Virus record (IMG/VR): IMGVR_UViG_3300046683_000040
Location: 1 to 20,492 of that record
DNA: 20,492 nucleotides
Strand: one strand, 5' to 3'
DNA from: a virus
The position numbers and the translations under genes were made by a program. Positions within the stretch are counted from its first letter, which is position 1; each line of letters opens with the position of its first letter. Below the pieces are notes generated by a model. That model saw only the letters and a program-made list of their open reading frames with translations, searched no databases and had not been told where the DNA came from. Positions 6,345-16,100 of the stretch are shown here, in pieces.

Positions 6345-7391
6345 TCAGACCCCCAGCATCTGCGCGAACGCCATCGGGTAACGGATGATCGCACCCCAGG
6401 TTCCGCCGGTCTTCTTCTGCGCGTAGCTCGACAGGCTGCGCACCACATTGTGGTCGCGGCTCTTTTCGTTAAAGCCGCAATAGCCGGTCTTCTTGCCGTC
6501 GAACTCGGCCGCGATCAGTTGGATGACGTTGCCCGCCACCGTCGCATAGCGCGGATCGGAGACGTATTCGATGTTGGGGAAACTCTCCTTGATGAATGCC
6601 TTGATGGTGATGCCGAACGAATTGATCGCGGTCAGCGCGCCTGCGACCGTGTTCGGATAGATCAGCTTCATCGAGGACTCGGCGGTGATGTAGCCCTGGC
6701 TGACCGACGCGAGTTGATTGAACATCGACTGGAAGTCTTCGTAGATTTCCTCCGCCGTCGCGTTCACCACGCCAGCCGCCACCCACTTCACGCCACCCGC
6801 CGTCTTGGTGCCGGGCGTCAGCGCCGCTGGCAGCGACGGATCGTTGAGGATGCCGTAATTGAGCAATCCCGAGATGCCGTTGTGGTAGGTGAGGTCGAGG
6901 AACTTATCCAGCGTCTTGGCGGCGGACTGCTGCTTCTCGCTGACCAGTTCTAACTTGGCGGCCCCGGCACGCTCCACCTCCAGATCGCCGTATTCGATGA
7001 TGGTCTGGAACAGGTAAGCCTGCCGTTGCTCCCACTGCTCGTTCACATCGGAACGACCGTTGGTATTGTAATCACCATACGAGGAGACCTCGCCGGTGTT
7101 TTCCACGACCGGAATGAAGATGGTCTGATCGACCCAGGTGCCCTTTTTCTGCTCGCCCAGAATCTCCGCGCCCTTGTTCGGGGCTTGCAGAATGCGGACC
7201 ACCTCGGGATCGACCAACTGGGTGAAGAACCCAGGGATCGAGGCGTTCGGTGTGGTGACCAACTGCGGTTGCGCGTCGAACGCAAACGAGCGCAGATCGG
7301 CTGGCATGTAGTCCATCGCGTATGGAAACACGATGCCCCAATCCCGCTCCAGACGGGACAGATCACTGACGAAAGCGGGACTGCGGTGCAT
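6345..7391 (-). CDS. Major capsid protein, DUF2184 type
   Basis: The product is 348 aa, the usual size for this group. The N-arm (residues 40-70, QPQLVTTPNASIPGFFTQLV then DPEVVRILQAP), the AAEILGE-like block (KGAEILGEQKKGTWVDQTIF), the middle YLFQTIIEYGDLEVERAG and the C-terminal GYCGFNEKSRDHNVVRSLSS are all typical of DUF2184 capsid proteins with the HK97 fold. The segment YNTNGRSDVNEQWEQRQ corresponds to the expected E-loop region. AGGAGG seven bases upstream gives a strong start, as expected for the most abundant virion protein. It follows the cement protein and protease in normal phage order. Confidence 0.88.
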   Translation of the reverse strand: MHRSPAFVSDLSRLERDWGIVFPYAMDYMPADLRSFAFDAQPQLVTTPNASIPGFFTQLVDPEVVRILQAPNKGAEILGEQKKGTWVDQTIFIPVVENTGEVSSYGDYNTNGRSDVNEQWEQRQAYLFQTIIEYGDLEVERAGAAKLELVSEKQQSAAKTLDKFLDLTYHNGISGLLNYGILNDPSLPAALTPGTKTAGGVKWVAAGVVNATAEEIYEDFQSMFNQLASVSQGYITAESSMKLIYPNTVAGALTAINSFGITIKAFIKESFPNIEYVSDPRYATVAGNVIQLIAAEFDGKKTGYCGFNEKSRDHNVVRSLSSYAQKKTGGTWGAIIRYPMAFAQMLGV

Positions 7392-7431
7392 GATAAATCC
7401 TCCTACTCGGGGACCACTGTTTGGTTCGCTC

Positions 7432-7944
7432 TCAGCCGAGCGGGGTGTTGCTCATCTTGATCAATTCGCCCGTGGCACCAGCGGTTCCGGCGAACCACTT
7501 GGTCTCGGTGTAACCCGCGACGGTGGCGCCAGCGGCAGCGAACTGCACCTGACCGGTGGTGTTCGACGCGAACGCTTTCATACCGACCGCGACGCTGCCC
7601 GCGCCGGTATTGCGCACCCAGAAATCACCGCCATTGAACAACTCACCCACCGGAAAACCGGCGGGAATGACGAACGATGTCGCGGAGCCTGGGGTGGCGA
7701 AATAACTGGTGTTCAGGCCATTCATGTTGCGATGCAGGAACCCGGTCGGCGCGCCCGAGCCGGAATTGAGCAACAGCGTGTTGGTCGCGACATCGGCCCA
7801 GGCGAACCGCGCGATCAGCACGCCGCCCGCACCTGCCTTAAAGCCGCCCTCGTTACTCAGCACCGAGTGACGCGGGTTAGCACTCGCGAAATCACCCTCG
7901 ACGGCTGGCGCCTGAGTGATGTTGATGCTTTGCTGAAACGCCAT
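7432..7944 (-). CDS. Structural cement / head decoration protein, Gp24-like
   Basis: The product is 170 aa, almost all beta. The start (MAFQQSINITQAPAVEGDFA, then SANPRHSVLS) and the middle VLIARFAWADVATNTLLLNS, GFLHRNMNGLNTSYFA and VGELFNGGDFWVRNTGAGSV are characteristic of proteins annotated as structural cement protein Gp24. These bind between capsid hexamers and steady the head. AAGGAGG eight bases upstream is the strongest ribosome binding site seen here, in keeping with a product needed in high copy number. It lies between the protease/scaffold gene and the capsid gene, its normal place. Confidence 0.85.
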   Translation of the reverse strand: MAFQQSINITQAPAVEGDFASANPRHSVLSNEGGFKAGAGGVLIARFAWADVATNTLLLNSGSGAPTGFLHRNMNGLNTSYFATPGSATSFVIPAGFPVGELFNGGDFWVRNTGAGSVAVGMKAFASNTTGQVQFAAAGATVAGYTETKWFAGTAGATGELIKMSNTPLG

Positions 7945-7958
7945 GTGCGTCGCCCTCC

Positions 7959-8945
7959 TTAGTGCTTCACGAGGCGGTTGGCATTGGGGAACCGCTCCAT
8001 GAATTGCTTGTTGCTGTCATTATCCATCGCGACGATCTGGCGCGGCGCCTGCTGTTCGTTGGGCTTCGGTATCTTCGCCAGCAACGCCTTGTAGGCAGAC
8101 GGATGGATGTCGGTGACATCCTCGCCCATCTGTTCCAGCGCGAACTTGTAGACCTCACGCGCGCTGTCCATCGCCACCGCGAGATCACCCACCCACGGAC
8201 GCACGAACCGCGTCGCCTGCTCGCGCGCGTCCATTTGCTTGCGAGTTTTTTCGGTGGCTTCCTTGACCGCCTTCGCGATCGCCGCGTCCATCGCGACCTT
8301 GGTGACCGGCTTTGCATCCATAGCTGCGGTGTCCTTCATAGCGAGACCTGGGAGTTTTGCGGCAACGTCGTCCTCGTCCTCGGCGCAGTCGTCGTCGTCC
8401 TCGTCACCGACGACACCGTTGTCGTCGTCCTTCTTGGGCGGCGCGGCGGCGGGATCGGCTTCCTTATTGCCGTTGGCGGGCGGCGCTGCGGGATCGGGTT
8501 GCTCCACCGATTTCAGCGCATGCAGGATGATGGCGAGATCGTTGTCGTCGATCTGGCCTTGCAGGAGTTGCTGCACCTTGGCGGCGAGGTCGTCGTCGCG
8601 GGTGACCGGGGTCTCGGCAACGCCCGCGTCGGTCGGCGCCTGCGGATCGCCCGTGCCTGCTTCGCCGGGGGCTGCCAGCGCGCCGACATCGTCCGGTGCG
8701 CCCGCGCCCGCGCCGTCGAGATGCTCGTGGATATGCACCTCGGCGTCGTTCGCCATCTTGCCCTTGGTGGCGCGTAGAATCGCCGCCTCGACCGTGGGGC
8801 GCTTCTCTTTCCAGTTCTTCGCGGTGACACCAGCGAACAGCTTGCTGACATCAGGAACCTTCTGGTCCTTCGCCATATAGGGACCGAGATACGCCGCCGT
8901 AGAGCCAGCCAGAAAGGCTGCACGCGGCGACAGAAGCATCTTCAT
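7959..8945 (-). CDS. Nested scaffold protein from internal start (candidate)
   Basis: Inside the protease gene, in the same frame, the ATG of residue 189 (MKMLLSPRAAFLAGSTAAYL) has AAGGAGA five bases upstream. This is as good as any ribosome binding site in the window, although it lies in coding sequence (K-P-K-E-T-A). The 328-aa product would lack the protease domain and keep the scaffold part. Nested scaffold genes within protease genes are well known (lambda C/Nu3 arrangement). The site sits exactly at the domain boundary, which supports use. Whether it is used is an inference. Confidence 0.6.
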   Translation of the reverse strand: MKMLLSPRAAFLAGSTAAYLGPYMAKDQKVPDVSKLFAGVTAKNWKEKRPTVEAAILRATKGKMANDAEVHIHEHLDGAGAGAPDDVGALAAPGEAGTGDPQAPTDAGVAETPVTRDDDLAAKVQQLLQGQIDDNDLAIILHALKSVEQPDPAAPPANGNKEADPAAAPPKKDDDNGVVGDEDDDDCAEDEDDVAAKLPGLAMKDTAAMDAKPVTKVAMDAAIAKAVKEATEKTRKQMDAREQATRFVRPWVGDLAVAMDSAREVYKFALEQMGEDVTDIHPSAYKALLAKIPKPNEQQAPRQIVAMDNDSNKQFMERFPNANRLVKH

Positions 8946-9509
8946 CGCTGTCTCCTTGGGTTTACTGTCCATCACCACGACATCGGAACCGGCCCGCCCG
9001 GCCTCGACCAAAGCCACATGGTTGGCGCGGATGTTGGTCATCACGCCGTCGTATTGCTGACCCTGGTAGTTGCCGGGGGTCATCACCGGGTCGTAGCGAT
9101 AGGCGGAACTCAGTTCGCGCATCTCGCCCGACTCGATCATCGCGATCGCGGGGTCGCTCCAGAACACCAGCGAGTTGTCGATGTAGGGCGCGTTCCAGAT
9201 CGCGTGCGTGCCGGTGGAGCCGATCACCCGGCCGCGCTGATCGTCAGCGGCGGTGACCGGGATGTGCTGATCGAGGATTTGAATGTTGTTCCAGGTGGAC
9301 ACCGCTTTTTGCAGTTCCGCCGGATGCCGCAGTAACTGATAGACCCGATAGGGATCGAGGCCGAGTTGCTGATAGCCGGGGATTTCGTTGCCGTTGTAAC
9401 CATTGACGCAGGCTTTGGTCAGATGGCTGACCTGAACGTGCAGGCGGCCTTCCTCGTCGTAGCGCCGCATCGAGCGATCGAATGCCATTGTGATAGAGTC
9501 GAATGGCAT
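7959..9509 (-). CDS. Prohead protease fused to scaffold, DUF2213 type
   Basis: The product is 516 aa. Residues 1-182 form the DUF2213 protease domain: QILDQHIPVTAADDQRGRVI, then GEMRELSSAYRYDP and YDGVMTNIRANHVALVEAGR. Candidate catalytic residues are H82, S134 or S135, and H164, by analogy with assemblin-like proteases; this assignment is tentative. Residues 189-516 look like a scaffold: a helical start, an Ala/Pro/Asp-rich middle with an acidic run (about 360-395), and a helical C-terminus (AAIAKAVKEATEKTRKQMD). GAGG six bases upstream fixes the ATG at 9509. An internal start inside the gene would give the scaffold alone. It acts during head assembly on the capsid proteins encoded next. Confidence 0.85.
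   Translation of the reverse strand: MPFDSITMAFDRSMRRYDEEGRLHVQVSHLTKACVNGYNGNEIPGYQQLGLDPYRVYQLLRHPAELQKAVSTWNNIQILDQHIPVTAADDQRGRVIGSTGTHAIWNAPYIDNSLVFWSDPAIAMIESGEMRELSSAYRYDPVMTPGNYQGQQYDGVMTNIRANHVALVEAGRAGSDVVVMDSKPKETAMKMLLSPRAAFLAGSTAAYLGPYMAKDQKVPDVSKLFAGVTAKNWKEKRPTVEAAILRATKGKMANDAEVHIHEHLDGAGAGAPDDVGALAAPGEAGTGDPQAPTDAGVAETPVTRDDDLAAKVQQLLQGQIDDNDLAIILHALKSVEQPDPAAPPANGNKEADPAAAPPKKDDDNGVVGDEDDDDCAEDEDDVAAKLPGLAMKDTAAMDAKPVTKVAMDAAIAKAVKEATEKTRKQMDAREQATRFVRPWVGDLAVAMDSAREVYKFALEQMGEDVTDIHPSAYKALLAKIPKPNEQQAPRQIVAMDNDSNKQFMERFPNANRLVKH
8951..8957 (-). promoter_or_regulatory. Internal ribosome binding site for the scaffold start
   Basis: The minus-strand sequence AAGGAGA lies five bases before the ATG at 8945, inside the protease gene. 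The complement to the 16S rRNA tail and the spacing are near ideal, so it probably starts the scaffold-only product. Confidence 0.6.
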
Positions 9510-9532
9510 GGCAGACCTCGCGGGAGATGACA

Positions 9533-9727
9533 GTGATCACGGACATTGACGGCAAGCCGCTCTCGGCTGACTGGATCAAGGACAGCACGCACTGGCGCGG
9601 GCGCGTATTGACCGGGCGCTATCGCCACTGGTGTATCGAGTGGGACTTCCTGCCGGTCGATGAAACCTCGCGGGAATGGCCGTGCCGTTGCGCGCCCCGC
9701 CTCATGAAGCCGACGCAACCAGGATGA
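9533..9727 (+). CDS. Small plus-strand gene in an otherwise minus-strand operon
   Basis: The 64-aa product starts at GTG 9533, six bases after GGGAG; an ATG at 9527 directly abuts that site and is less likely. The protein is rich in Trp, Arg and Cys: DWIKDSTHWRGRVLTGRYRH, then WCIEWDFLPVDETSREWPCR. Third codon positions are mostly G or C, as in real genes of this GC-rich genome, and it fills a gap of about 190 bp that holds no convincing minus-strand gene. Only 23 bp separate it from the protease start, so it has no room for its own promoter there. I do not recognise a family. It could be a moron-like accessory gene; a chance frame is the alternative. Confidence 0.5.
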   Translation: MITDIDGKPLSADWIKDSTHWRGRVLTGRYRHWCIEWDFLPVDETSREWPCRCAPRLMKPTQPG

Positions 9728-9770
9728 TCAGGAACGCCAGCGCGAACTCGATAAAAAGCTGTTCCCTCAT
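9702..9770 (-). CDS. 22-aa hydrophobic peptide coupled to the adaptor gene (candidate)
   Basis: The peptide MREQLFIEFALAFLIILVAS plus AS is a charged head followed by one probable membrane segment. Its ATG overlaps the stop of the preceding gene in an ATGA junction, the arrangement used by most neighbours here. There is no separate Shine-Dalgarno sequence. It overlaps the end of the plus-strand gene by 26 bp. It could be a small membrane or lysis-timing peptide, or chance; too short to classify. Confidence 0.4.
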   Translation of the reverse strand: MREQLFIEFALAFLIILVASAS

Positions 9771-10144
9771 CCTAGGACCGGCGTGATCGTCATCGTCAGG
9801 TCGCGGATATAGAGCCGTCCTTGCAGCGTTTCGTTGACCGTGAAGGTCAGCCAATACGGCACCCCGGCCGACGCTGGCGGCGCGTAGAACCCGACCGTGA
9901 CGCGTAAGCCCCGGTCGTCCAGTGTGTTCGGCCACGAGGCGCCCGCGAGGCGCAGATCGTTGCCGGTGATCGCCGTGCCGTCCGCGCGGTAGATGCCGAT
10001 CGCCACCGTCGCGATCGAGGTGATCTTGTCACCGACGATGCCGAGATCGGTGGAGGCATCGATATAGCGCCCATCGACCTCGCCCGCGCGCAGCGGCGGC
10101 ATGCACACGGGACCGGGGGTTGGGGCGCAGTCGCAGCCGTTCAC
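9767..10144 (-). CDS. Fibre-tail adaptor-like beta protein
   Basis: The product is 125 aa from a GTG start that overlaps the fibre stop in a GTGA junction. After a Cys/Pro N-terminus (NGCDCAPTPGPVCMPPLRAG), residues about 24-125 look like one Ig-like beta sandwich: KITSIATVAIGIYRADGTAI, then GDLR-type strands, VPYWLTFTVNE and a final RDLTMTITPVLG. This pattern is that of small phage proteins placed next to fibre or lysis genes and named fibre-tail adaptor in some annotations. Its position right after the giant fibre fits a protein that joins fibre to tail or baseplate. The role is inferred. Confidence 0.6.
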   Translation of the reverse strand: MNGCDCAPTPGPVCMPPLRAGEVDGRYIDASTDLGIVGDKITSIATVAIGIYRADGTAITGNDLRLAGASWPNTLDDRGLRVTVGFYAPPASAGVPYWLTFTVNETLQGRLYIRDLTMTITPVLG

Positions 10145-13100
10145 AGCACGGACACTCCGACCAGTTGCGGTGGCAGGTAGACGCCCTGCGAGGCGATCTG
10201 TTCGCGCGGCTTGCTGGCATCGGTCTCGATCTGGCCGACACCTCTGATCCGCGCGCTGGTGTGCTGGTGCGATTTCTGTTCGCCGTCGAACCCGACGTGT
10301 CCCTGCCCGGCGATGGCAACGTGCGCCATGACCCGATCATGGCTGCGTTCGATCACATGGCCACGCGCGGTGATCCTGACATGCGCTTCGGCGTGCAGCG
10401 TGGCGCGGACATGCGACACCGTGGCGTGACCGGCGATCCTGACATGGGTCGAGACCAGCACATGAGCGGTTGCTCTGACGCTGCCCGCGCCGCCAAGCTT
10501 GGCATGCACCGGGAAGGGTGCCTTGCGGTGGCCCGCGACGAACGCACCCAGTCCGTGGATCATGGCCAGCGCGGGCGCCCAAACGCTGCCACGCGCCGTG
10601 ACGCTGCCAGCCCCTGTGATGCTCGCCCTGGCGTGCTGCGACCGCGCAGCGTGCGCCGTAGCCCCGCCAGCGCCGTGGATCGCGGCTGCCGCGTGGACCT
10701 GGGTGACGGTGACGCTGTCCACCCGCAGCCAGCTTGAGCCGTCGATCTGCGCCTCTGCCGAGACCTGACCGATCTGTGACCCGTTCGCCCTGGCCGTGCC
10801 GGTGCCGTGGATCGTGGCGCTTGCTGCCACCAGCACCCGCGTGACGCTCGCCCTGACCGTGCCGACGCCCGCGATGGTCTTGTCCACGTTGACCACGGCA
10901 GCGCGCAGGCCGATCGCCACTATGGCGCCCAGGCCCGCGATCAACGCCTCCGCCGCCACGGTGGCAGCGCGGAACGCATCGGCGCGGACCCTGCCGACAC
11001 CCGCGATCAGCGCCGCCGCGCCGAGCGTCTGGCGGATCGGCGTGCCGTCAGCGGCGACCTGTCCAACCCCACCGATGCCAGCACTGGCCACCGGACGATG
11101 GTTGAGCAGGCCCCTGACCTCACCCTCGCCGTCGAGCAGCGCCTCGGCGTGCCGCCATGCCGTGCCGTGCGCGTCAACCGTGCCCGCACCAGCCACCAGG
11201 GCTTGCCCTGCGGCCCGCACGGTGGCGGTCGCGTAGACGTTGCCCTCTGCCTCGATCAGCCCGTCACAGGGCGGCGCGCGCCTGCCCTGGACATGCACGG
11301 CGGCAGTCCCGGTGATCGTCGCCGCCGCTGTCTGCAAGACCGCGATGATCGTGTCGCGCACCCGCAAGAGACCAGCGCCCGCCATGGTGACGTTGCCGGA
11401 TTTGGCCGGGAACGCGGTGGCATACAGCCTGCTGTTTCCGGCGATCGTCGCGGCGCCGTAGCGCACCCGCTGCGACACCGCAGCGATCTGCCCGACGCCC
11501 CGGATGCGCGCGATAGTCGGATGCGCGACAGCGGCGGTTGCCTGCACGCCGCCGACGCCAAGCAGGCGCGCCTTGACGGCTTCCTTGGCGGCGAAACCGA
11601 CAATGACCGAACCAGTGCCGTGGATCACGGCATGCGCCGCGTGGAACTGATGCAGCCCCACGATGATGATGTTGCCGACGCCCGCCAGCGTCGCGTTGGC
11701 GCGTGCCTGTCCGACGAACGAACTGTCGGCGCTGATCAGCCCCTGGCCGTTGATCCGCGCCGCCGCCTGCACGACCTGGGTGGGCTTTGCCTCGACGCCA
11801 CGCAGCGCCCGTTGCGGGGCGCCGATCGGCGGCAGCATCAGCGACGTGACGTTGAGTATCTCAAGTTGCGGTGCGCCGATCCGCAGCGTGATGTCGATCG
11901 CGAGTTCCGAGAGGAACCGCATCAGCATCACCGGACGGGTGTAGTAGACGTTGGCTTCTGAGAATGGGAACGTCGTGACGGTGGAGCAGCGCGCCTGATC
12001 GAGCGGCGTGACGGCATCTGACGGCGTTACGATCGTATAATTATCGGTGATGTAGGTGCCGTCAGCCCTGAACGCCTGGGCATTCAGGTTGAAGGTGATG
12101 GGACTCCTGTCACCGTCGATGACCTTGAGGAACGCCGACAACGCGACGGTGTCATACTGATTGGCGCGGATTTCCTGATTACCGGCGAAGATGACATCAA
12201 CCACGAGATCGTTCGTGGTGCCGATCCAATGCACATCGATGTAAGGGATGCCGTTCTCGATGCCGGTGCCCAGGATAGTCTGCGTCAAGCCTGCGGTGCG
12301 CAGACCCTGCTGCCACCCGACAGGCCACGTCCCAGGCGTGCCAGGAACCGCGCCTTCGGCGCGCGGGTTGGTGATGAAGTTGGTCTTGCCGCCCTGGCCG
12401 GGAATCGCCAGCACCGGCAATGCCAGCTTGGCGAGTGTCGCGCCGACGCCGCCAGCGCCCGCGATCGTCGCGACACCGGGACGCACCGCGCTGGTGGTCG
12501 CGCTGACACTGCCGACGCCATCGATCTCCGCCTGCGCCAGCCCTGGCACGCGCGGCATCGCCAGCAAGCCGCGTGACGTAGTGCCTGGAACACCGACCGG
12601 CGGCAGAATTAGCGGCGTGCGAACTGAGCCACGCTCAAGCTGACAGGCGGCGATCCTGATGGTGAAATCAACCGCCCCGGAAGCAGGATAGTTCCACGCT
12701 AAAAAGCCACCACTGACCATCGTCGCGCCAGTGGGCGCTGCTGCGGTGCTGCCGTAAGCCGTCAGTGTCGCGTTAAGCAGTGTGCCGATGACAACGGGAT
12801 TATTGCCGACATCGAAATTCGAGACGTAGTAGAACGTCCCAGGCGGGATATTGGCGAGACTGCCGCCCACCAGAGCGAGCCATGCCGTGGTGGTAAACGT
12901 GTCGCCAGCGGCAACGATTGGCCAGTAAGTCGGCTCGACGTGGAGGAACGCATTGCCCGCCACCGCTGTGCCGGAAACCCGCACATCGACATAGGCAAAG
13001 CCGGTTCTCGCATCGACGCCGGTCGCGACGATCTGTCTGGTTACTCCAGGCTGCGCCGGGTTGTCTGATGGAAACCAATAGGTCGGATAAGCACCGCCCG

Positions 13101-16100
13101 AGCCGATCACGCCAAGCACCGCGCCCTCGGCGCGCGGGTTGCGCACGTAGTTGGTCTGCCCGCCACGACCATCGATCTGCGCGCCGGTCGGTGCGTAGTT
13201 TCGGGCATCGACCGAGAGCGAACCAACAGCAGTGATCCGCGCGCCAGCCGCCGCCAGCGTGTAGGCACTCGCTGTGACGCTGCCCGCGCCGCCGATGGTG
13301 ACGTTGCCAAGGATGGTCGGCGCGGCGACGACGGTGTCGGGGATCGCCTGCCACAGCGAGGTGTAGATCGGCGTCGCGGTAGCGTCGGTAATGCGACAGA
13401 CCACCGGGAAATCGGCGTTCGGTGCCCCTGGAGGTCTAAACGTGACCCGCTGCCACTGATTGGTCAGGCTGAGATTAGCGCCAAAACCCGGCGGTCCAGG
13501 GTAACCGCCGCCCTCAGCGTTGATTTGAATGGCCGTCCCGGCCCATCCGGCTGGTATCCATACCATCACGCTGACCGTCAGCGGGATGTAGGGTAACCCA
13601 ACAGTTCCGATAGCGCCCGCTTGGTTGGTTCCGACCCCAGATGCGATGTGCTTGAACACCAGCGCGCCGACAGAAGGTGGCACAATGTCGGTCGAGATGA
13701 CGCACGTATTCGTGCCGCCAGCAACAGGGATCGCCTGGGCTGATATCTTGTTACCGTTGCCACCCGCGATCACCGCCCCGGTCGGCACCGCCACAGGCGC
13801 GATGGACGCTGCTACACTGCCCGTGCCGTTGATCGTGGCGCCGGTCGGGGTGAACGATCCGGGCGCCGCCAGCAAGGCACGCGTGGTCAGCGCCCAGGTT
13901 CCAACCGGAGGCAGGATCAGCGGCGTGCGAACCGAACCACGCTCTAACTGTGCGCCCGATATGCGCAGGGTGAAGTCAACCGCGCCTGCGGCGTAGACGA
14001 TCTGGATGTAGCCGCCCTGAACTGAGCGGGTGCCACTAGGCGCGACTCCGGTCGTGCCCCATGCCGATGGTATCGCCGTGACCGAAGGTATCGGAATACT
14101 GACGATAATCTGACCAGTCGGCTGAAACGCCGAGACGAAATAGAGGTTGGTGATGTTGGCTAAGGTTCCGCCCGATACCGACAGCCAGACCGTGTTGATG
14201 AACTGACTGCCGCCGCCGAATGGAAACGTGCCGTTCTCGACATACAGATAGAACTGGCCGGTTCCTATCGTCGTGCCGGAATAGCGAACATCGATGTAGT
14301 TACAGCCGGTATATGCGTCCAGCCCTACGCCGACGACCTGTTGCGTTAATTGGGCTGGGAGTGAAGCGACATTCCAGGCTGACGGCAGCGTTCCCGGCGT
14401 GCCGGGCGCCGCGTTAATAGCGCGCGGATTGCGGATGTAGTTCGTGGCGCCGCCGGTCCCGTCGATCTGCGCGCTGGCGTTGATCGCGATACCGGGGGCT
14501 GCAAGCAAGGCACGCGTCGAGACCTGGGGCGAGCCTGCCGGTGGCCAGATCGGACTGCTGACCGGCCCGCGCTCCAACTGCGGCGACGCGATACGCAATG
14601 TGAAATCGATCGCCTGCAATACGTCGTAGTAGACCCAGATGCCCGACTGCACCTGGGTCATCGTCGGGTAAGGACCGATGCCGGTGCCGACCAACTGCTG
14701 GTCAATCAACGGAGCATTGGTGGGCACAAAGGTTTGCGGCGTCGTCCAACCATAGCTGAGAACGCCATTTGCAGCGTCCAACGCATACGTCATCAAATGG
14801 ACGCCGACGTTACCCGCCGAATAGGTCGGGAACGCCCCGGCTTGCAATTTTATATAGACCGAATTGGTCCAGGTCTCGCCGGATATTCCTCGCGTTGTAT
14901 AGCTGACAGTGACCGGATTATATGAAAACGCCAGATTAAAGGCCAGGGAGTTGGTCGGCCCTGTGGTCGTGCCGTATATACGAAGGTCTATATACGATAA
15001 TCCGCCCTCGGTGCCGGTCCCAGTGATCTGCCACGCCAGACCCGCGCCCATACTGAGACCGAGCCAGCCAATGGGCAGCGTCCCAGGCGTGCCTGGAACC
15101 GCGCCTTCCAGTCGGGGGTTGTATATCCAATTCGTGGTGCCGCCCTGCCCAGCGATCAGCGCATTCGCAACGGCTGGCGTGGTGACCAGATCGAGGTCGA
15201 GGCCGTAGAACTGATAATCCTGGGCCGAAATTGTCGGACTGGCAGACGGTGGATTAGCAAACGCCGACCACACCGAGCCACCGACGACGCCTCGCAGCGC
15301 CGTCAGGCTTTGGTCAGCCCACATCTGCCCGTCACCGGCTGCGGCAAGGGTCGCGAGGAAATAAGTGTTGCCAACCGTCAGCGTGGTCTGTGGCAGCGCC
15401 GTGTAGTAGAAGATACCGGGTATCGCGCCAGTCAGATCGATGGTGACGGTCTGCACCGTGGTGCCGCCGGTAACATCGTATATTCTGAGCGTGTGGATGC
15501 CCGTGCCACCGATCGGGCAACGAATGCCGATACGATTGAACGTCAGCGCAACAGCGGCTGTAAACCGCACACCGAGATCGCCGCCAAAATCCTGTCGGTT
15601 TGCTGTGCTGGCCGCAACGCCAAAACTTACCGCGAACCGGTTTGGCGTAACATCGCGACCACCGCTGGCGTTGGCGAAGATGCCGCGTTCTTGTGTTATA
15701 TACCGCGAAACCGCTGGCAGGATCGGCGCAGTCGGCACCGTGCCGATCTCAAGTTGCTGCGGGCCAAACCGCAACGTGATGTCGATCGGCAGACCGGCTG
15801 TTACATCGATACGAAAATCGGCAATCACATTAACGAGGAAATCTGGCGGGACATACGCGACAGAATAACGCGTCAGTGTCGCGGTCGGAGTGAACGGCCC
15901 AAACGCCGCACCGAAGCTGCCCGCAATACCAAGACCGCCACGAATGTCCAAGTTTGTAGCGCCAATATTGGCCAGACTGCCGCCGACCATCGCGACGTAG
16001 CAAGAAAAGACCAGGGGCGTGTTGCCGCCGAACGCAGGCATGACCGCCTGATTGTTAAACCCGAGAATGACGCCCGTGCCGGTCGGCGTGCCATAATGGC

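Noticed and set aside
9419-9718. A 99-codon minus-strand frame spanning the gap before the protease
   Set aside because: It overlaps the protease start in another frame, has no ribosome binding site and a composition typical of a shadow of the plus-strand gene.
10190-11775. Regularly spaced repeats that could suggest a CRISPR array
   Set aside because: The repeats are in frame, strongly degenerate at DNA level and conserved only as protein motif AxIxGxGxVxA, so they are part of the fibre protein.
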